From the NCBI RefSeq assembly GCF_013368755.1, contig NC_049563.1, positions 2,914,001 through 2,978,000 of the forward strand: 64,000 nucleotides of DNA, given 5' to 3'. A program made the translations under genes and the position numbers. The notes under the pieces are model-generated. The model saw nothing but the letters and a program-made list of their open reading frames with translations, did no database searches and had not been told where the DNA came from. The DNA is from Talaromyces rugulosus (taxonomy: Eukaryota > Ascomycota > Eurotiomycetes > Eurotiales > Trichocomaceae). Of the stretch, positions 11,475-22,165 are shown in pieces (position 1 is the stretch's first letter; each line of letters starts with the position of its first letter).

Positions 11475-13066
11475 ATGGCTTCCCTGGCTAAAAAAATCAG
11501 AAATCACAACGTTTCAATATGGCGAAGCTTTGTCAATGATCCGGGTTCCACCAAAAACTCCAGGGGCCGCCGGTCCCAGATTCTCGTACCAGGAGAACTC
11601 AAGAACGATCCAAAATATGACAACCTTTCAAGAGTGTGGCTTGACTTGGGAAGGTATGCGAGAGATACCCTGGCTGCTCAGGACTCACATCGTTTTGTTT
11701 TGGGGCTCACTCTCTGCGGGCCATTCCTCCGCCTGTGGGAATTCGACCGCATGGGAGGGATAGCATCGGAGAGCTTTGATATCAACATAGATGGTCTCCG
11801 ATTCATAACCATCATTCTTGGGTTCCTCCTGATGAGCCCGGAACAGCTTGGATTTGACCCCACCATCATCACTATTGGAGGCCAACGTTACATTGAGATT
11901 GAGAAAGATGGTGGAAAGGAAAGACTTGTTATTGATGGCGTAATTGGGCGGGCGCGCTGTATTGCCGGTCAAGCCACAACTTGTTGGAAGGTACATCGCG
12001 AGGATGACCCACGAACCCCGCTGGTGGCCAAGGACTCATGGCAGTATCCAGAGCGTGATGATGAAGGGGAGCTTTTGCGCGAAGCAGCAGAGAGTGGCGT
12101 CACCAATTTTGCTAGGTACTACCACCATGAGACCGTTCGTATCGACGGCAAGATCGATAAAATTTTGAGTATTCGAAGAGACCTAAGCATTCCGATACTG
12201 AAATCCGGACAGGGTAGCGTGAAGCCAACCACAAGCCGGAACAGGTCGCTCCTAGGGCGAAAGGACCAAAATAGTGCTTCTGGACAGAAAAGGTCTTCTG
12301 ACTGTGTGGATATCCTGCTTCCTCCTCCTCCCAGTAAACGTACCCAGTGCTCTTCTACCAAATCCGGCGCAAACAGCACCCCACTAAATCGAGTGCACCG
12401 CCGTGTAACTGTCCGGGACTATGGGAAGCCAATCTACGAGAGTAGCTCAAGGGTGGCCCTACTTGCTGGACTGTAGGGATGTATCAAAGGGTATGATTCC
12501 CTCTATCAAAACGCCGGGATGATCCAATGTGATATCTCCCCGCGGAACCTACTGGTGAACGAAGACGATGATAACCCTTCCTGGCGGGCTTTTTTGGTCG
12601 ATCTTGACCTCGCAATCAGGGTGAAACGGGATGGTTTCTCCGGAGTCCGAGGTAGGACCGGCACCTGGGCATTCATGGCTTTGGTGTGCTATACGGCGAA
12701 AAGCATTCCTTCATGCACGATCTCGAATCATTTTTCTGGGTGCTTTTTTGGATATGCATTCACTTCGAGTCGCCGGGGAAGGGAAGGATTGTCGAGGGCT
12801 TTGAGGAGTGGAATTATGTCAACACAGAGAAACTGGCCAATGAGAAGAAAGGGGTTATAGTTGATGAAGAGGATTTCCTTAGAATTGCAGAGGAGAATTT
12901 CACTCTGTACTATCAGCCTATGATCTCCTGCGTTAACCGGTTACGCCGGATTGTCTTTCCTGATGGCGGACGCTGGAAGACACCAAATGCGCATCTCGGT
13001 TCGGAGATGATAGACATACTTTGCCGTGCACGAAGCGATTTGAATGCCATAGACCAGGGCTCTTAA
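11475..13066 (+). pseudogene. FunK1-type fungal protein kinase, broken
   Basis: This is a degraded member of the FunK1 family, kinase-like proteins expanded in many fungi. Recognisable parts in order are NVSIWRSFVNDPGST, SHRFVLGLTLCGPFLRLWEF, the catalytic-loop region MIQCDISPRNLLVNEDDDNP, the DFG-equivalent VDLDLAI, and KHSFMHDLESFFWVLFWICI. Two lesions are visible. A TAG at 12474-12476 sits where the family has a Glu (LL..L-stop-GCIKGY). A one-base deletion near 12681 moves the reading from the 12519 frame to the 12686 frame (FMA-L|GVLYGEKH). The N-terminal third found in full-length FunK1 proteins is missing, replaced by unrelated sequence bordering an AT-rich tract. The stop at 13064-13066 closes the last frame. 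Only two point lesions suggest recent inactivation, though sequencing error cannot be excluded. Confidence 0.85.
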
Positions 13067-13515
13067 TGAAGTGATAAAGAATTACTATCTCTCCTAGCAC
13101 CGAGCAGATCCTGAGTTACCTATGTAACTCTACCAAGTCTAAAAATAAGTAGAACACATCCCACTAGGAAAGGCTTCCGAGAAAGCTAAGAAACTTTAAA
13201 CACTGGGCATAATTCTAAAAATGTATGCCCCTTGGCTTTTTATAGTAACATGCGGCGACTTGCTGATCAACGAGACCATACCTTTCCCAGATCTCTGCGG
13301 GATGCTTGCGGGATGCCTGCGGGATACGGGATCGTTAATTATATGGATTATTTAAAAATAATTGGCCGATAATTAATTGATCTAGAATTGTTGGCTTTAG
13401 CCCCTTGTGCTATGCTCCAAATGTCACTTTCGCGGCCCCCGGATTGTGTTTTATGGGTCAGCCCAAGAGATCGGCAGAAAGAACATTTAGAAAGACGAAT
13501 TCAAAAAGAAGTTAC
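13067..13515. other. AT-rich spacer with short GCGGGAT tandem repeat
   Basis: An AT-rich spacer between the FunK1 remnant and the GH28-like gene. Around 13297-13330 a unit close to TGCGGGATGC is repeated about three times with small changes. No gene is seen. Confidence 0.5.
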
Positions 13516-13521
13516 TATAAA
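13516..13521 (+). promoter_or_regulatory. TATA box of the GH28-like gene
   Basis: TATAAA lies 69 nt before ATG 13585. Because the frame is open upstream of the ATG, this box supports starting at 13585 rather than further upstream. Confidence 0.55.
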
Positions 13522-13584
13522 TGCAGCATAAGTACATGGGAAAAAAAACGTCCAAGCAGTTTCCTCAATCCGACAGCAGCAATT

Positions 13585-15129
13585 ATGTTTTTCAAACCCA
13601 TTATCGCCTTGATGGCGATGGTGGTGGGCTTCGTCTCGGCCGGCGCTGTTAGCTACCCACGCCCATCAATCTATAACAAGTCGGCACACTTTTCATTGAA
13701 AGTGAATGGCACGGACATGTACACTGTCAGCTATGCTGGGTTTGACTATGTCCATCTTTCCATGGACGAAGGATATCCCACCGAATTCCGCATTGCGGTC
13801 ACAGACCAAAAGTCGGTCGACACGTACTATATTTCGCCGCGCAATCTGTCTATCGAGGCCACCAAACAGGGAAAGGAATTGGTGTTCTCGCTGACAGAAG
13901 CGCAATACCTGATTGTGAAGATCAATGACGAGAAAGAGTTTGTTATCATGGTCGACCCTGCCGAGGTAGATGTGCCCGATCCTTCGGCCGATGGCGTTTA
14001 CAATGTCCTGGACTACAACGCGGACGACAGTGGTAAATCAGTGACCAAAGGTATCCAAGATGCCATCGATGCTGCGTCTAAAAAACCCGGTAGCACAGTC
14101 TATGTGCCTCCTGGACTTTACCAAATCGGCAACCTCCTCATTCGCAACCAGACTTCTTTATATCTTGCTGGCGGTTCGGTGTTGCGCTTTACTGGTAACC
14201 CATCTGACTACAAGACTCTTTACTCCAAGTCAGACATTGGACCCGGTACATGGTGGATTCAAACCGAGTTCGGTTCCACAGACATCAAAGTCTACGGCCG
14301 CGGCACCATTGACGGCAATGGCTACAATACTCGCAAAAACAAATTCATGGCAGACCTGCTCGTCCCCGTGGGTACCAAGAACTTTGAATGCGATGGTATT
14401 ATAGTGCGAGACAGCAGCTTCTGGGCGGTGACCCCTATTCAAGTCCACGATGCCCTCTTGACCAATTTGAAAATTCTTGACCGCCATGACGTTACCCAAA
14501 ACGATGGAGTCGACGTGGTCGAGTCTCAGCGAGTGACGGTGAGGCGCGCAATTGCAATCGCCAACGATGACAGCTTTTCGGCCAAGACGTGGCCATACAA
14601 GGTGGGCACAACTGTGCCTTACCCATATTCTCCAAAGCCGCAGTATGACATCCTTTTCGACAACTGTATCGCTTGGACCACGTGCTTTGGCTACAAGATT
14701 GGTCAGGGTGTCTGGGAGGTTCAAGACAACGTAACCTTCCAGAACAGCGTTGTCTATGACGGCGGAGTAGGCATTGGCATTCACCACGAATTTGGCTCCG
14801 AGACAGCTAGCAACATCACCTTTGAGAACATTGACATTGAGCATTTGCATGGAACCCCTGGTGGCTTTGGCACTTGGTTAGCCGTGTACGTTCAGGATTC
14901 TCATGAAGGCGTTGGACCGGTCACGGACGTTACAATCAAAAACATTCGTGCGCGTCAGAAGGGAGCGCGCAACGCTTTTATCCAGGGCCACAACGAGTCT
15001 TCTATTGTTAGTGGAGTGACTATCAGCGACGTTTACATGTACGAAAACACCACAGCGGCGACGACGCTGGAGGAGATGACGGCATACAACACCACTTGGT
15101 CTAAGGATATCAAGATTATCAATTCTTGA
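13585..15129 (+). CDS. Secreted right-handed beta-helix glycosidase, GH28-like
   Basis: A 514-residue intronless protein, probably secreted and acting on pectic or related plant polysaccharide. ATG 13585 gives a clean signal peptide (MFFKPIIALMAMVVGFVSAGA). Residues about 22-140 look like a beta-sandwich-type N-terminal domain. A beta-helix follows from YNVLDYNADDSGKSVTKGIQ onward, with repeated NITFENI/DVTIKNI turns. Asp307 (QNDGVD), Asp328 and Asp329 (ANDDSFS) keep the 21-residue spacing known for the three catalytic Asp of GH28 polygalacturonases (D180, D201, D202 in A. niger PGII). The usual NTD and GHG motifs are altered, to QND and to GQG at 373-375. At least seven N-x-S/T sites fit a glycoprotein. 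Substrate cannot be named. A divergent GH28 branch is most likely, and another beta-helix family is possible. It stands intact between two relic regions. Confidence 0.8.
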   Translation: MFFKPIIALMAMVVGFVSAGAVSYPRPSIYNKSAHFSLKVNGTDMYTVSYAGFDYVHLSMDEGYPTEFRIAVTDQKSVDTYYISPRNLSIEATKQGKELVFSLTEAQYLIVKINDEKEFVIMVDPAEVDVPDPSADGVYNVLDYNADDSGKSVTKGIQDAIDAASKKPGSTVYVPPGLYQIGNLLIRNQTSLYLAGGSVLRFTGNPSDYKTLYSKSDIGPGTWWIQTEFGSTDIKVYGRGTIDGNGYNTRKNKFMADLLVPVGTKNFECDGIIVRDSSFWAVTPIQVHDALLTNLKILDRHDVTQNDGVDVVESQRVTVRRAIAIANDDSFSAKTWPYKVGTTVPYPYSPKPQYDILFDNCIAWTTCFGYKIGQGVWEVQDNVTFQNSVVYDGGVGIGIHHEFGSETASNITFENIDIEHLHGTPGGFGTWLAVYVQDSHEGVGPVTDVTIKNIRARQKGARNAFIQGHNESSIVSGVTISDVYMYENTTAATTLEEMTAYNTTWSKDIKIINS

Positions 15130-15274
15130 GGACGACATCTGTACATTCATTAACTTCTAGCCATGTATATAACTTAATTAGTACAAATTTTTATACAGTA
15201 TAAACTTGTCGGTGCCATAGTACATAAGTTGCGTAGGTTAATGACATGACATCAGTGATATCTGAATTTTTCAG

Positions 15275-15291
15275 CCCTAACCCTAACCCTA
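15275..15291. repeat. Telomere-like repeat, CCCTAA x 2.8
   Basis: CCCTAACCCTAACCCTA matches the common fungal telomere unit TTAGGG on the other strand. It lies 150 bp past the GH28-like gene, inside the window, so it is interstitial. Confidence 0.85.
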
Positions 15292-15699
15292 CTTACCGTA
15301 TGGGTATACCGCTTTGCAGGACACAGAAACCCATTTTCTTTGTTTAATCGTCTTAACCTAGTTAAGTCGCACTAGGCAGACTCTTCACTCCATTTTACAT
15401 AATACTCAACCGTTGGAAAGGCTTGACATAATGATTTGCACATACTAGGCAATGTCAGCCGCTGTACTAAAAGACAGAAACTTTTAGGCAAGCTGATATC
15501 TGGTATATGCAGGATGAGTCATGGATAAATTCCAAGGAAAATTCCAGATATACAAAGATTCAATGTTGCAAAGATCGCAAAGCCCGGTATCGACATATAA
15601 ATATACTATACTGACAACCTCACTCGATTCATCAAATATGGCGCCTTGATTTCGTTGATTTAAAGTCAGTGGCGTTACCAGCGTGTTAGGCGACATCAA

Positions 15700-16900
15700 T
15701 AGCGTCGACAAGCCTGCCAAGGATTACTTCAAAGCTAAAAGGGCCAAGAAGGGTTCGAAGGAGAAGAAGCGTGATGTCAGCTACTAAGGAGGTTCTTCGG
15801 TCCGCTACACCTACTCTGCCTCCTCCCCCGGCTGTGGTAGTTCCAGTTCGTGTACGTCCCCTGAACCAGGCTCAGCCCCTACGACTCAAGGTCTTTTCCG
15901 TCATCCCATTGAAGGTCCTGCTAGTGTAGAGGTGATCGCTAATTTTTTCCCTGCTTCGGTTGCGAACCATATTCAAGGAAGAGGAATGATGGCCACAGAT
16001 TGAAGGACAATGTTCTTGGTTTCTGGCAGTTCCAAAAACCAGACGAGATCAGCAATGATCGTATTCAAACCCTCAAACTCGAAGCCCTCACCAAGGTGTC
16101 CCACAACCCGTTAAAACCGACGGCAGCACCGAACCGTCATTCTTGTTCTCTGAGTATGAGTATGACAAGTGGCTTTTTTATGACGGGACGAGTGACTCAC
16201 GCCTACGACTTGAATACCGTTACATCGCTGCAGCTAAAATCATCCAGAAACTGTTACGCGGCGAACTCAAACGGGAGCATCGCCAGCATATTCCAATATT
16301 GACCAAGAAGACTTCACCAAATTAGTAGCGCCGACTCACGTGGTCCAACCATGGGCCCACCGGTCCTTATCAGCGTACTAAGCATAGTTATCAATGGACA
16401 TCCTTTTGTCATTCCACCGATTAGCCATAACAGCCGATGAGTAGACAAAAGAAAAGGAAATGGCAATCAATTACCAAATCTATCTCACCCTCACCCAGAT
16501 TCGGAGAGCCAAAGGCATGAAGATATCACAGAATATTGGAGTCGTTCGACAGACTACTGTCAATTGTGGAAGGAAACAATAACGACATGAATACCGGGTA
16601 CATCGCCAAGCATTACCTAGGGAATAGCTTCAAATCCAGTCATTCCCAACACATTTGCCTGAAAGTCTTCAAGATAGCATTACCGGGACTTCTGCACCAC
16701 ACACTCCTAGGGTAACAGTATGTATCTCTTTTCAATTAAAGATAGCTAACCATGCTAATAGCTGTTAGTACCTCAACATCCCAGCCATCAGGAATGATTT
16801 ATATCCTGTAATGTACTTCGGTACATCTAATTGAAACTTGATTCATCGTTTCCACAAACGCATAGGCCTGTCTTCTTGGATATGATGGAGACAAGATAAG
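15700..16900 (+). pseudogene. Decayed coding sequence, first copy of an EYDKW motif segment
   Basis: This stretch reads as protein-like in short pieces broken by stops and frame changes. The clearest piece, about 16124-16325, contains FLFSEYEYDKWLFYDGTSDS then RLRLEYRYIAAAKI and ends at a TAG. Upstream, 15773-15928 gives a Pro/Val-rich short frame. Around 16640-16720 a frame reads SPSIPNTFAESLQDS. I do not recognise the family. A second, more damaged copy of the EYDKW piece lies at about 17140-17275, so the segment was duplicated or repeated before decay. Confidence 0.45.
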
Positions 16901-16904
16901 GGAT

Positions 16905-17110
16905 ATGAACCGGAGGAAGTAGCAGTTGATGCCGATGGTGTAAAGCACTATGAGGTGGAAGCGATTATCGACGAGCGAGTTATACGGTGCAGCAGAAAAA
17001 TATACACTTGTCAAGCAGTACAGAGTGCGATGGAAGGGATACGGCCGGAAAATTTTTTTCTCGTTCGGTCAACACGCGTGACGAGGCATACGAAGCAGGA
17101 CTCAATATCA
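16905..17110 (+). pseudogene. Chromodomain-like remnant
   Basis: One frame reads EVAVDADGVKHYEVEAIIDE and continues RVIRCSRKIY. A shifted frame then gives KQYRVRWKGYGRK. Together these match the start and the Y-x-V-K/R-W-K-G-Y core of a chromodomain, such as the C-terminal chromodomain of Ty3/gypsy chromovirus integrases. At least one frame change and several stops show it is dead. It could also come from a host chromodomain gene. No LTRs or polymerase parts were seen nearby. Confidence 0.45.
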
Positions 17111-17139
17111 AAAATATGGAAGAAAATAATGACTGATGA

Positions 17140-17275
17140 CAATATCGACGCATCATTATTATTCTCCAACCTCGAATACGACAAATGGATATTTTACGAC
17201 TGAACACAAGACTCTAGATTCCGACTTGAGTATCGCTCTATCTCCACTAACGAACTTTCCACCATATGGAGAGTC
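17140..17275 (+). pseudogene. Second copy of the EYDKW motif segment
   Basis: The frame reads LLFSNLEYDKWIFYD, a TGA, then DSRFRLEYRSI. It aligns residue for residue with the piece at about 16124-16240 (LFSEYEYDKWLFYD..DSRLRLEYRYI). The in-frame stop and the lack of a surrounding gene show that this copy is not functional. Confidence 0.5.
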
Positions 17276-17299
17276 AACTGGTGGATTTAGCGCAGTCAG

Positions 17300-18507
17300 A
17301 GATCGACATGTTCGACCACCACTTGACTGGTAAGAGCTGTCATGAAGGGGCCGTGCTTATGCCATAGTTTGGATACGGGCTGTTCCAGCAACCCTTTCAG
17401 AGGGGTCCTGTTCTCTATGTGATTCAACAGTGTCTCCGCAATATCGAAACTGACAGCGATACCATGGACTTGAAGATATTCAGACTTCCACAGCCAGTCC
17501 TTTTGGCTCAAGGGGCTTAGAACGAACTTTCTGCCAGTCATATTAGATATCGAGCTTTGTAAAATACCAGCCCGCCTCTGGAGACTTGATTTCACCGCCC
17601 GAATTTTTAGAGCTGTGTGGATGGTATCTGTTGAGCGCCTATCGTCGAGGAAAAAACAGGAACTGTTGCTGAATTTGTTCATTTGGCCGCAAACTACGCC
17701 GGTCCCAGTCACCTAGGCGAAGCAATACTGCTATAAACACCATGTCATCGACACTCATGCCGCCTATAATGATAAATGGTATCATTCTATGCTGCTCTGA
17801 ATGTTACCTACGGAACCATGGGAGCTGTGCTACGCAAATATCGTCTCTGACGCTATTAACATGATAGTATTACTTCTTTCTTGCGAGTGAGCAGTCCGAT
17901 GCATAATTTTATACACAAATCTTGACATCTGGAGTTGCTGAGGCATCCCATAGGTAAAATAGAAAAGCCTGACCATGAATGAGATGAAGGAAGTTACATC
18001 AACCTAGCCATATTGTGTAGATCATTCATATAATTTTTCATCAATTATTAGTTCCAAATCTAAAGACTTTAAATGTTGACTTGTATTGCTCAAGTCTCTG
18101 TAAACAACGATGCCGTGGATAATAGAATTTGCTTCAACCAAAACTCCTTTTTAAACGGCCCTTATTCTCGTCAAGTAATATTTCTTTGCGCATGTATTAT
18201 TAGTGATAGAAGCTGACCAAACAAAAGAAAGACGAAGTGATATACAGTAAAACACGCGCTAGTCCCAAAATAGAAGAACACGTGATTTCCTGTCAACTTT
18301 AATTCGCACCTTGTTCCTTTGCCAGCACCACAGCTCCGTCATCGCAAACTGTTCTCGAAACACACTCGCGCACATTGTGTTTCGCCCCTTGTCCAGCCTA
18401 GGGGATTACTCTTCTCGGCTGACATTTACAATATATCTCTATACGCAGCGTGCCGGATTGAACTCGTCTCCCCCGTGACCGGTACCTACCAATTCAATTT
18501 CAACACA
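17300..18507. other. Gene-free stretch upstream of the bL33m gene
   Basis: A minus frame at 17296-17712 has no recognisable protein. The rest is AT-rich spacer, with the bL33m promoter and a C/T-rich leader near 18280-18500. Confidence 0.45.
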
Positions 18508-18764
18508 ATGGCGAAAAAATGTTTGTCCATTTTCTATCTCTTACTGTCCAATTTCTGGAAGAAATATTACTAACTAGTTCTTTTCCTTACATAGCGAAAT
18601 CCCGAACTATCAGCGTCCGCCTCATCTCAATGGCCATGACCGGCTTTTACCGAACAATGATCCGACCGCGAGTTCATCGACCGCTGAGTATGCTCAAATA
18701 CGACCCTGTGGTGCGGAAAAAGGTGCTTTTCCTTGAAGCTACCAAGGGTGGAAAGGCCAAATAA
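18508..18764 (+). CDS. mrpl39: Mitochondrial large-subunit ribosomal protein bL33m
   Basis: A 60-residue protein of the mitochondrial ribosome large subunit (bacterial L33 family; yeast Mrpl39). Exon 1 is only 13 nt (18508-18520: ATG GCG AAA AAA T). The intron 18521-18594 starts GTTTGT, holds a consensus TACTAAC branch site near 18568 and ends CATAG. Exon 2 is 18595-18764. The joined product starts [20 protein letters not shown] and ends [11 protein letters not shown], the size and pattern of the family. Zinc-binding Cys pairs found in some bacterial L33 are absent, as is normal for mitochondrial forms. The tiny first exon means that no simple reading frame shows the true start. Confidence 0.92.
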
Positions 18765-18784
18765 AAGAACAACCAAAAAAAGAA

Positions 18785-18824
18785 AAGAAGAAGAAGAAGA
18801 AGAAGAAGAAGAAGAAGAAGAAGA
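18785..18824. repeat. AAG microsatellite, about 13 units
   Basis: An AAG tract starting about 20 bp after the bL33m stop, so probably in its 3' UTR. Confidence 0.95.
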
Positions 18825-19024
18825 CAACCAATTCTGGGCTGTATTTTTAAATGTTTTTTTGGCGGCGCACAGGGAACATTTTTGCATTGGGATTTTATTT
18901 GAAAGCATATTCATATACACTATTCGACATTATTCACACATATTCACGATATCCCGAAAAGAAAAAAGAAAAATTGGAGCGATTGGCTGAGAGATTAGAA
19001 GCGGGATAAGACATTAGCAACATT

Positions 19025-19027
<3 letters not shown>

Positions 19028-19060
<33 letters not shown>
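19028..19060. repeat. Homopolymer of 33 G
   Basis: Thirty-three consecutive G in non-coding DNA. Runs this long are rare in fungal genomes. The exact length may be unreliable in the assembly. Confidence 0.95.
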
Positions 19061-19061
<1 letters not shown>

Positions 19062-22000
19062 TTCGGCATGATGTACATATACGGAAAAGCCGATACTTGA
19101 AGCAACCAAGTCTAGTCAAAATGACACATTTCTTAATAAGCTTGCGGCTTTTATAAATCCTGGCAGGAATGTAGGAATCCTTTTTTGCGTGGTCAGCAAA
19201 TAACCGTAAATACTAGATGCCACTACTTACAAACTCAAAGAGATCTTAAAGGTTTAAGCTGTGGACGCGTAATGCAAGGCGATATCCGGGGCCAAAAACT
19301 TGGTCCGCGGTAGGATAACGTTGTGGTAGTAGGACTAGTTGCATAGGGCTAACAAGATCAAGGGCATTGCTGTGGATTCACTTATCTCTGCGTTCCATTT
19401 GTTCGGTAAAGCCGTTAGCACACGCCCGTGCAAGTTGAGTCAATGAGTGATACAACCAGGAAGACGGGAGTAAGCAGCTTGGGGCATAATGCCGGTATGC
19501 CGATGTAAGACCGGTGGTCTATTATTATATCTACGAGAAATTACATTTCTTGTACAACGTACGTCTTGTATCCTGGGGCATTCTAGACGTAGGACAAATC
19601 CCACCTGTGGTCGCGTGCCGAGAGTGAAGCGGAGAAGCAGATTATTCTGTTTTCAGATGTCAACTGCTTTGTTGACAAGTCAGTTGAGGGCCGAGCATTC
19701 GCTTAGTGGAGCGTATCAGTGTCAGCTAGAGGGGCAATGTCGGTTTGCTGGCATCAAGCGGCGGCAAATGTAGCAATCACATCGTATATGTACTCCGTAC
19801 TAGTAAAGTAGTCAAGTAGAGCAGAAGAGCATGTGATCGGTTGCCGAGTCACAATGGCGGTGGTACTCTGAACAGATGAGCGGTAATTGCTAGTAGCATT
19901 CTTGCGTCACCTTGGTGTTAGTATATGGACCAGCTCGAGGGTGATGGTGGCAGGTAAATGATCGGTAGATATCGTGGCACGACAAAGGAAGTGCAGTAGT
20001 AATATCAAAGACCGGATTAAGATCTGTCCGGAGCTACCTACCGAGGCCCACTACGCGATGCCAGATGGGCATGGCATCGGCGAACGAAAGCCTCACCGTT
20101 CGGAAAAGACGAACGCTGGTCGGGGTGATAATAAGGAACCCGTCGCAGTCTGCGGTAGGGGGTATGGCCGTGCACGAAGGAGTGCGTTAAATTGCCAACG
20201 GTCAAAAAGCTACTGCCATAAGCGAAGTAGCCTCCGCTTGCGACAGAGAATCCCCGGGCAGGCCGTTTCACGTCTGTATAATCATAATCCACTGAAAGCT
20301 CGAGCCAGCCAGGGACTGAGTGTACGTACTACGTACACGAGTGACGATACCAACGAGGCTTGCATAATGGGCGCGGAAGGAACTCGAAGGAACCGAGACT
20401 GTTAGTTAGGTGGTTGGTGGTTGAGTGGACACGCAGCACAGCAACGGGTCGAAGTTGACTGAACAATGGCGAGCAGAGCAGCGGATGCGAGACCCACGAG
20501 GCCTGCAGCAACTTCAAGAACAGACGGTGTGGGACAGGACCAAGTGCTAGTATCACGATGCACGATGCAGCTTGCCGGCGGAAGTCTGCAACGTGTAGAA
20601 AGCAGGTGGGGCTGCGTGCCGCCCGCCTATTGGTTGGTGCCGTGTTTGCTCGGTTTGCCAGGCTTCCACGTGACCATAATGTGTGCGTGATTCGGCCAGA
20701 TGTGGATGGGAAAAGTGCATTAATTAAATAATAATAATAAGAGAGATAATTAAACAATATTAATAAGAGAATTCGTCAAGAGAAATTTCACGTGATTGCC
20801 AAGACCGCGAAAGTATGAGCTGGGCGGCCAATCACAGCAAAGGGGCCGTTGAACTTCACATGGCCGGCCACGTGATTGCGGTCGTTCTGCAGCTGCCGTT
20901 TCTCTATAATAGCAGCAACTATTATTTTTATTATAGCACAACAATTTCTACAACAGGCTCTAGCCTGCTATAATTTCATCCAGCATATACCCCGTACACA
21001 ATTCCAGAATATCGTCTTCAGCTTCCGCCCCAAAAGCGCCCCCAGGGCTCGGCGGGCCAGCCGAGAGACTAGCAGAACCGTCGCAGTCCACAGCAGAAAA
21101 AGGGATCAAAAGGATAGAATGCCAATCATGATAATAATTACTATATTTTAATATAGCAGATGATAGAGATCGACTGTGACAATTAATTAATATTATTACT
21201 CTGTGATAAATACTGAGTAAATACTACTAAATACGAGACAACAAAGCGGCCCAGCAAGGCTCCGCTTTAATTAGTTAGCCTGACATGCCCATTATTACTC
21301 CTGCTGCCCGCTACTACTGCTAGCCTCTTGTCCTCGCTCCTCGCAGTCTCCTCTCCAGTCGCCAGTCCTACTACTCCCCTGTCACAGCCGCCTAACAAAC
21401 CTCACTAGTTGGTTAATCATTAGCTAATACGTGTACGGAGTGCTCGTTGTCCTACCGCCTCATCCTCATCCATCCATCGTGGTTGCTGTCGCTCGTCTCT
21501 CGTCCCGGCCCTTAATCACCACCACCACCGTGCTGCGCTCTCCGCCCCCTCCTCGACTCGTCTGTTCGCATACTGTCCTCGTCAAGTCACAGATCGACCT
21601 CCCTGCATATTCGGATTGACTACCGCTACGTACTGCTATACCGCCCTCCGCATCGTTTTTCAACCCCCCCTTTCGCCCTCCGCACCCGACCTAACGGCCA
21701 ACCAACGCAAAGTCAAGCGACTACTTCGTCACTATTGAGTCTATCCCCCTAGCCCAACACGAACCACGCCGAATTGGCTGTTGTCCAAGTCGTTTCCGAT
21801 TCGTCGCTGGCTTTTCGTCACGCCTGCCACGCCTGCCACTGCCTCAAACTCCTGTTGTCGACCTATCATCATCCAGTTTCGACTCGTCTTAGGCTTCGCT
21901 GCATGGTCCGCGGCAAGGAACAATCTGCATAGCCGTCAAGCCACACTCGAAATTCGCCGTTGGAATCGATCTAGCGTCCGATCTCGTTTGTTGTTGGCCA

Positions 22001-22165
22001 ATTGGTTTGGAAACGCCTTGAAAAAACTGTGAATACCAGCAAGCTTTCCCAGCTTCATGACCCTACGCGAGTAGTCTTGTTTTTTCTTTCTCGCCAGTCG
22101 AACTTGTAATGCCGGGATTCGCCTATTTCTTTTCAATTTAAGCTTTTTGTACTTTGTTACAAAAG
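19061..22165. other. Gene-free stretch upstream of the YANK kinase
   Basis: About 3.1 kb. No frame gives recognisable protein, including 19974-20405 (plus) and 20329-20757 (minus). AT-rich trinucleotide-like patches (ATT/AAT) occur near 20720-20770 and 20920-20935. From about 21290 to 22160 the plus strand is C/T-rich, consistent with a long promoter and 5' leader for the kinase. Confidence 0.5.

Noticed and set aside
12450..12700. Programmed readthrough or frameshift in the FunK1 gene
   Set aside because: No slippery site or stimulatory structure was seen. A stop plus a deletion and a lost N-terminus fit decay better.
16905..17110. Calling a complete LTR retrotransposon
   Set aside because: Only a chromodomain scrap is visible. 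No LTRs, protease, reverse transcriptase or integrase core were found.
20329..20757. 142-codon minus frame with a hydrophobic start
   Set aside because: It has no domain pattern, is set in promoter-like DNA and is not supported by codon use.
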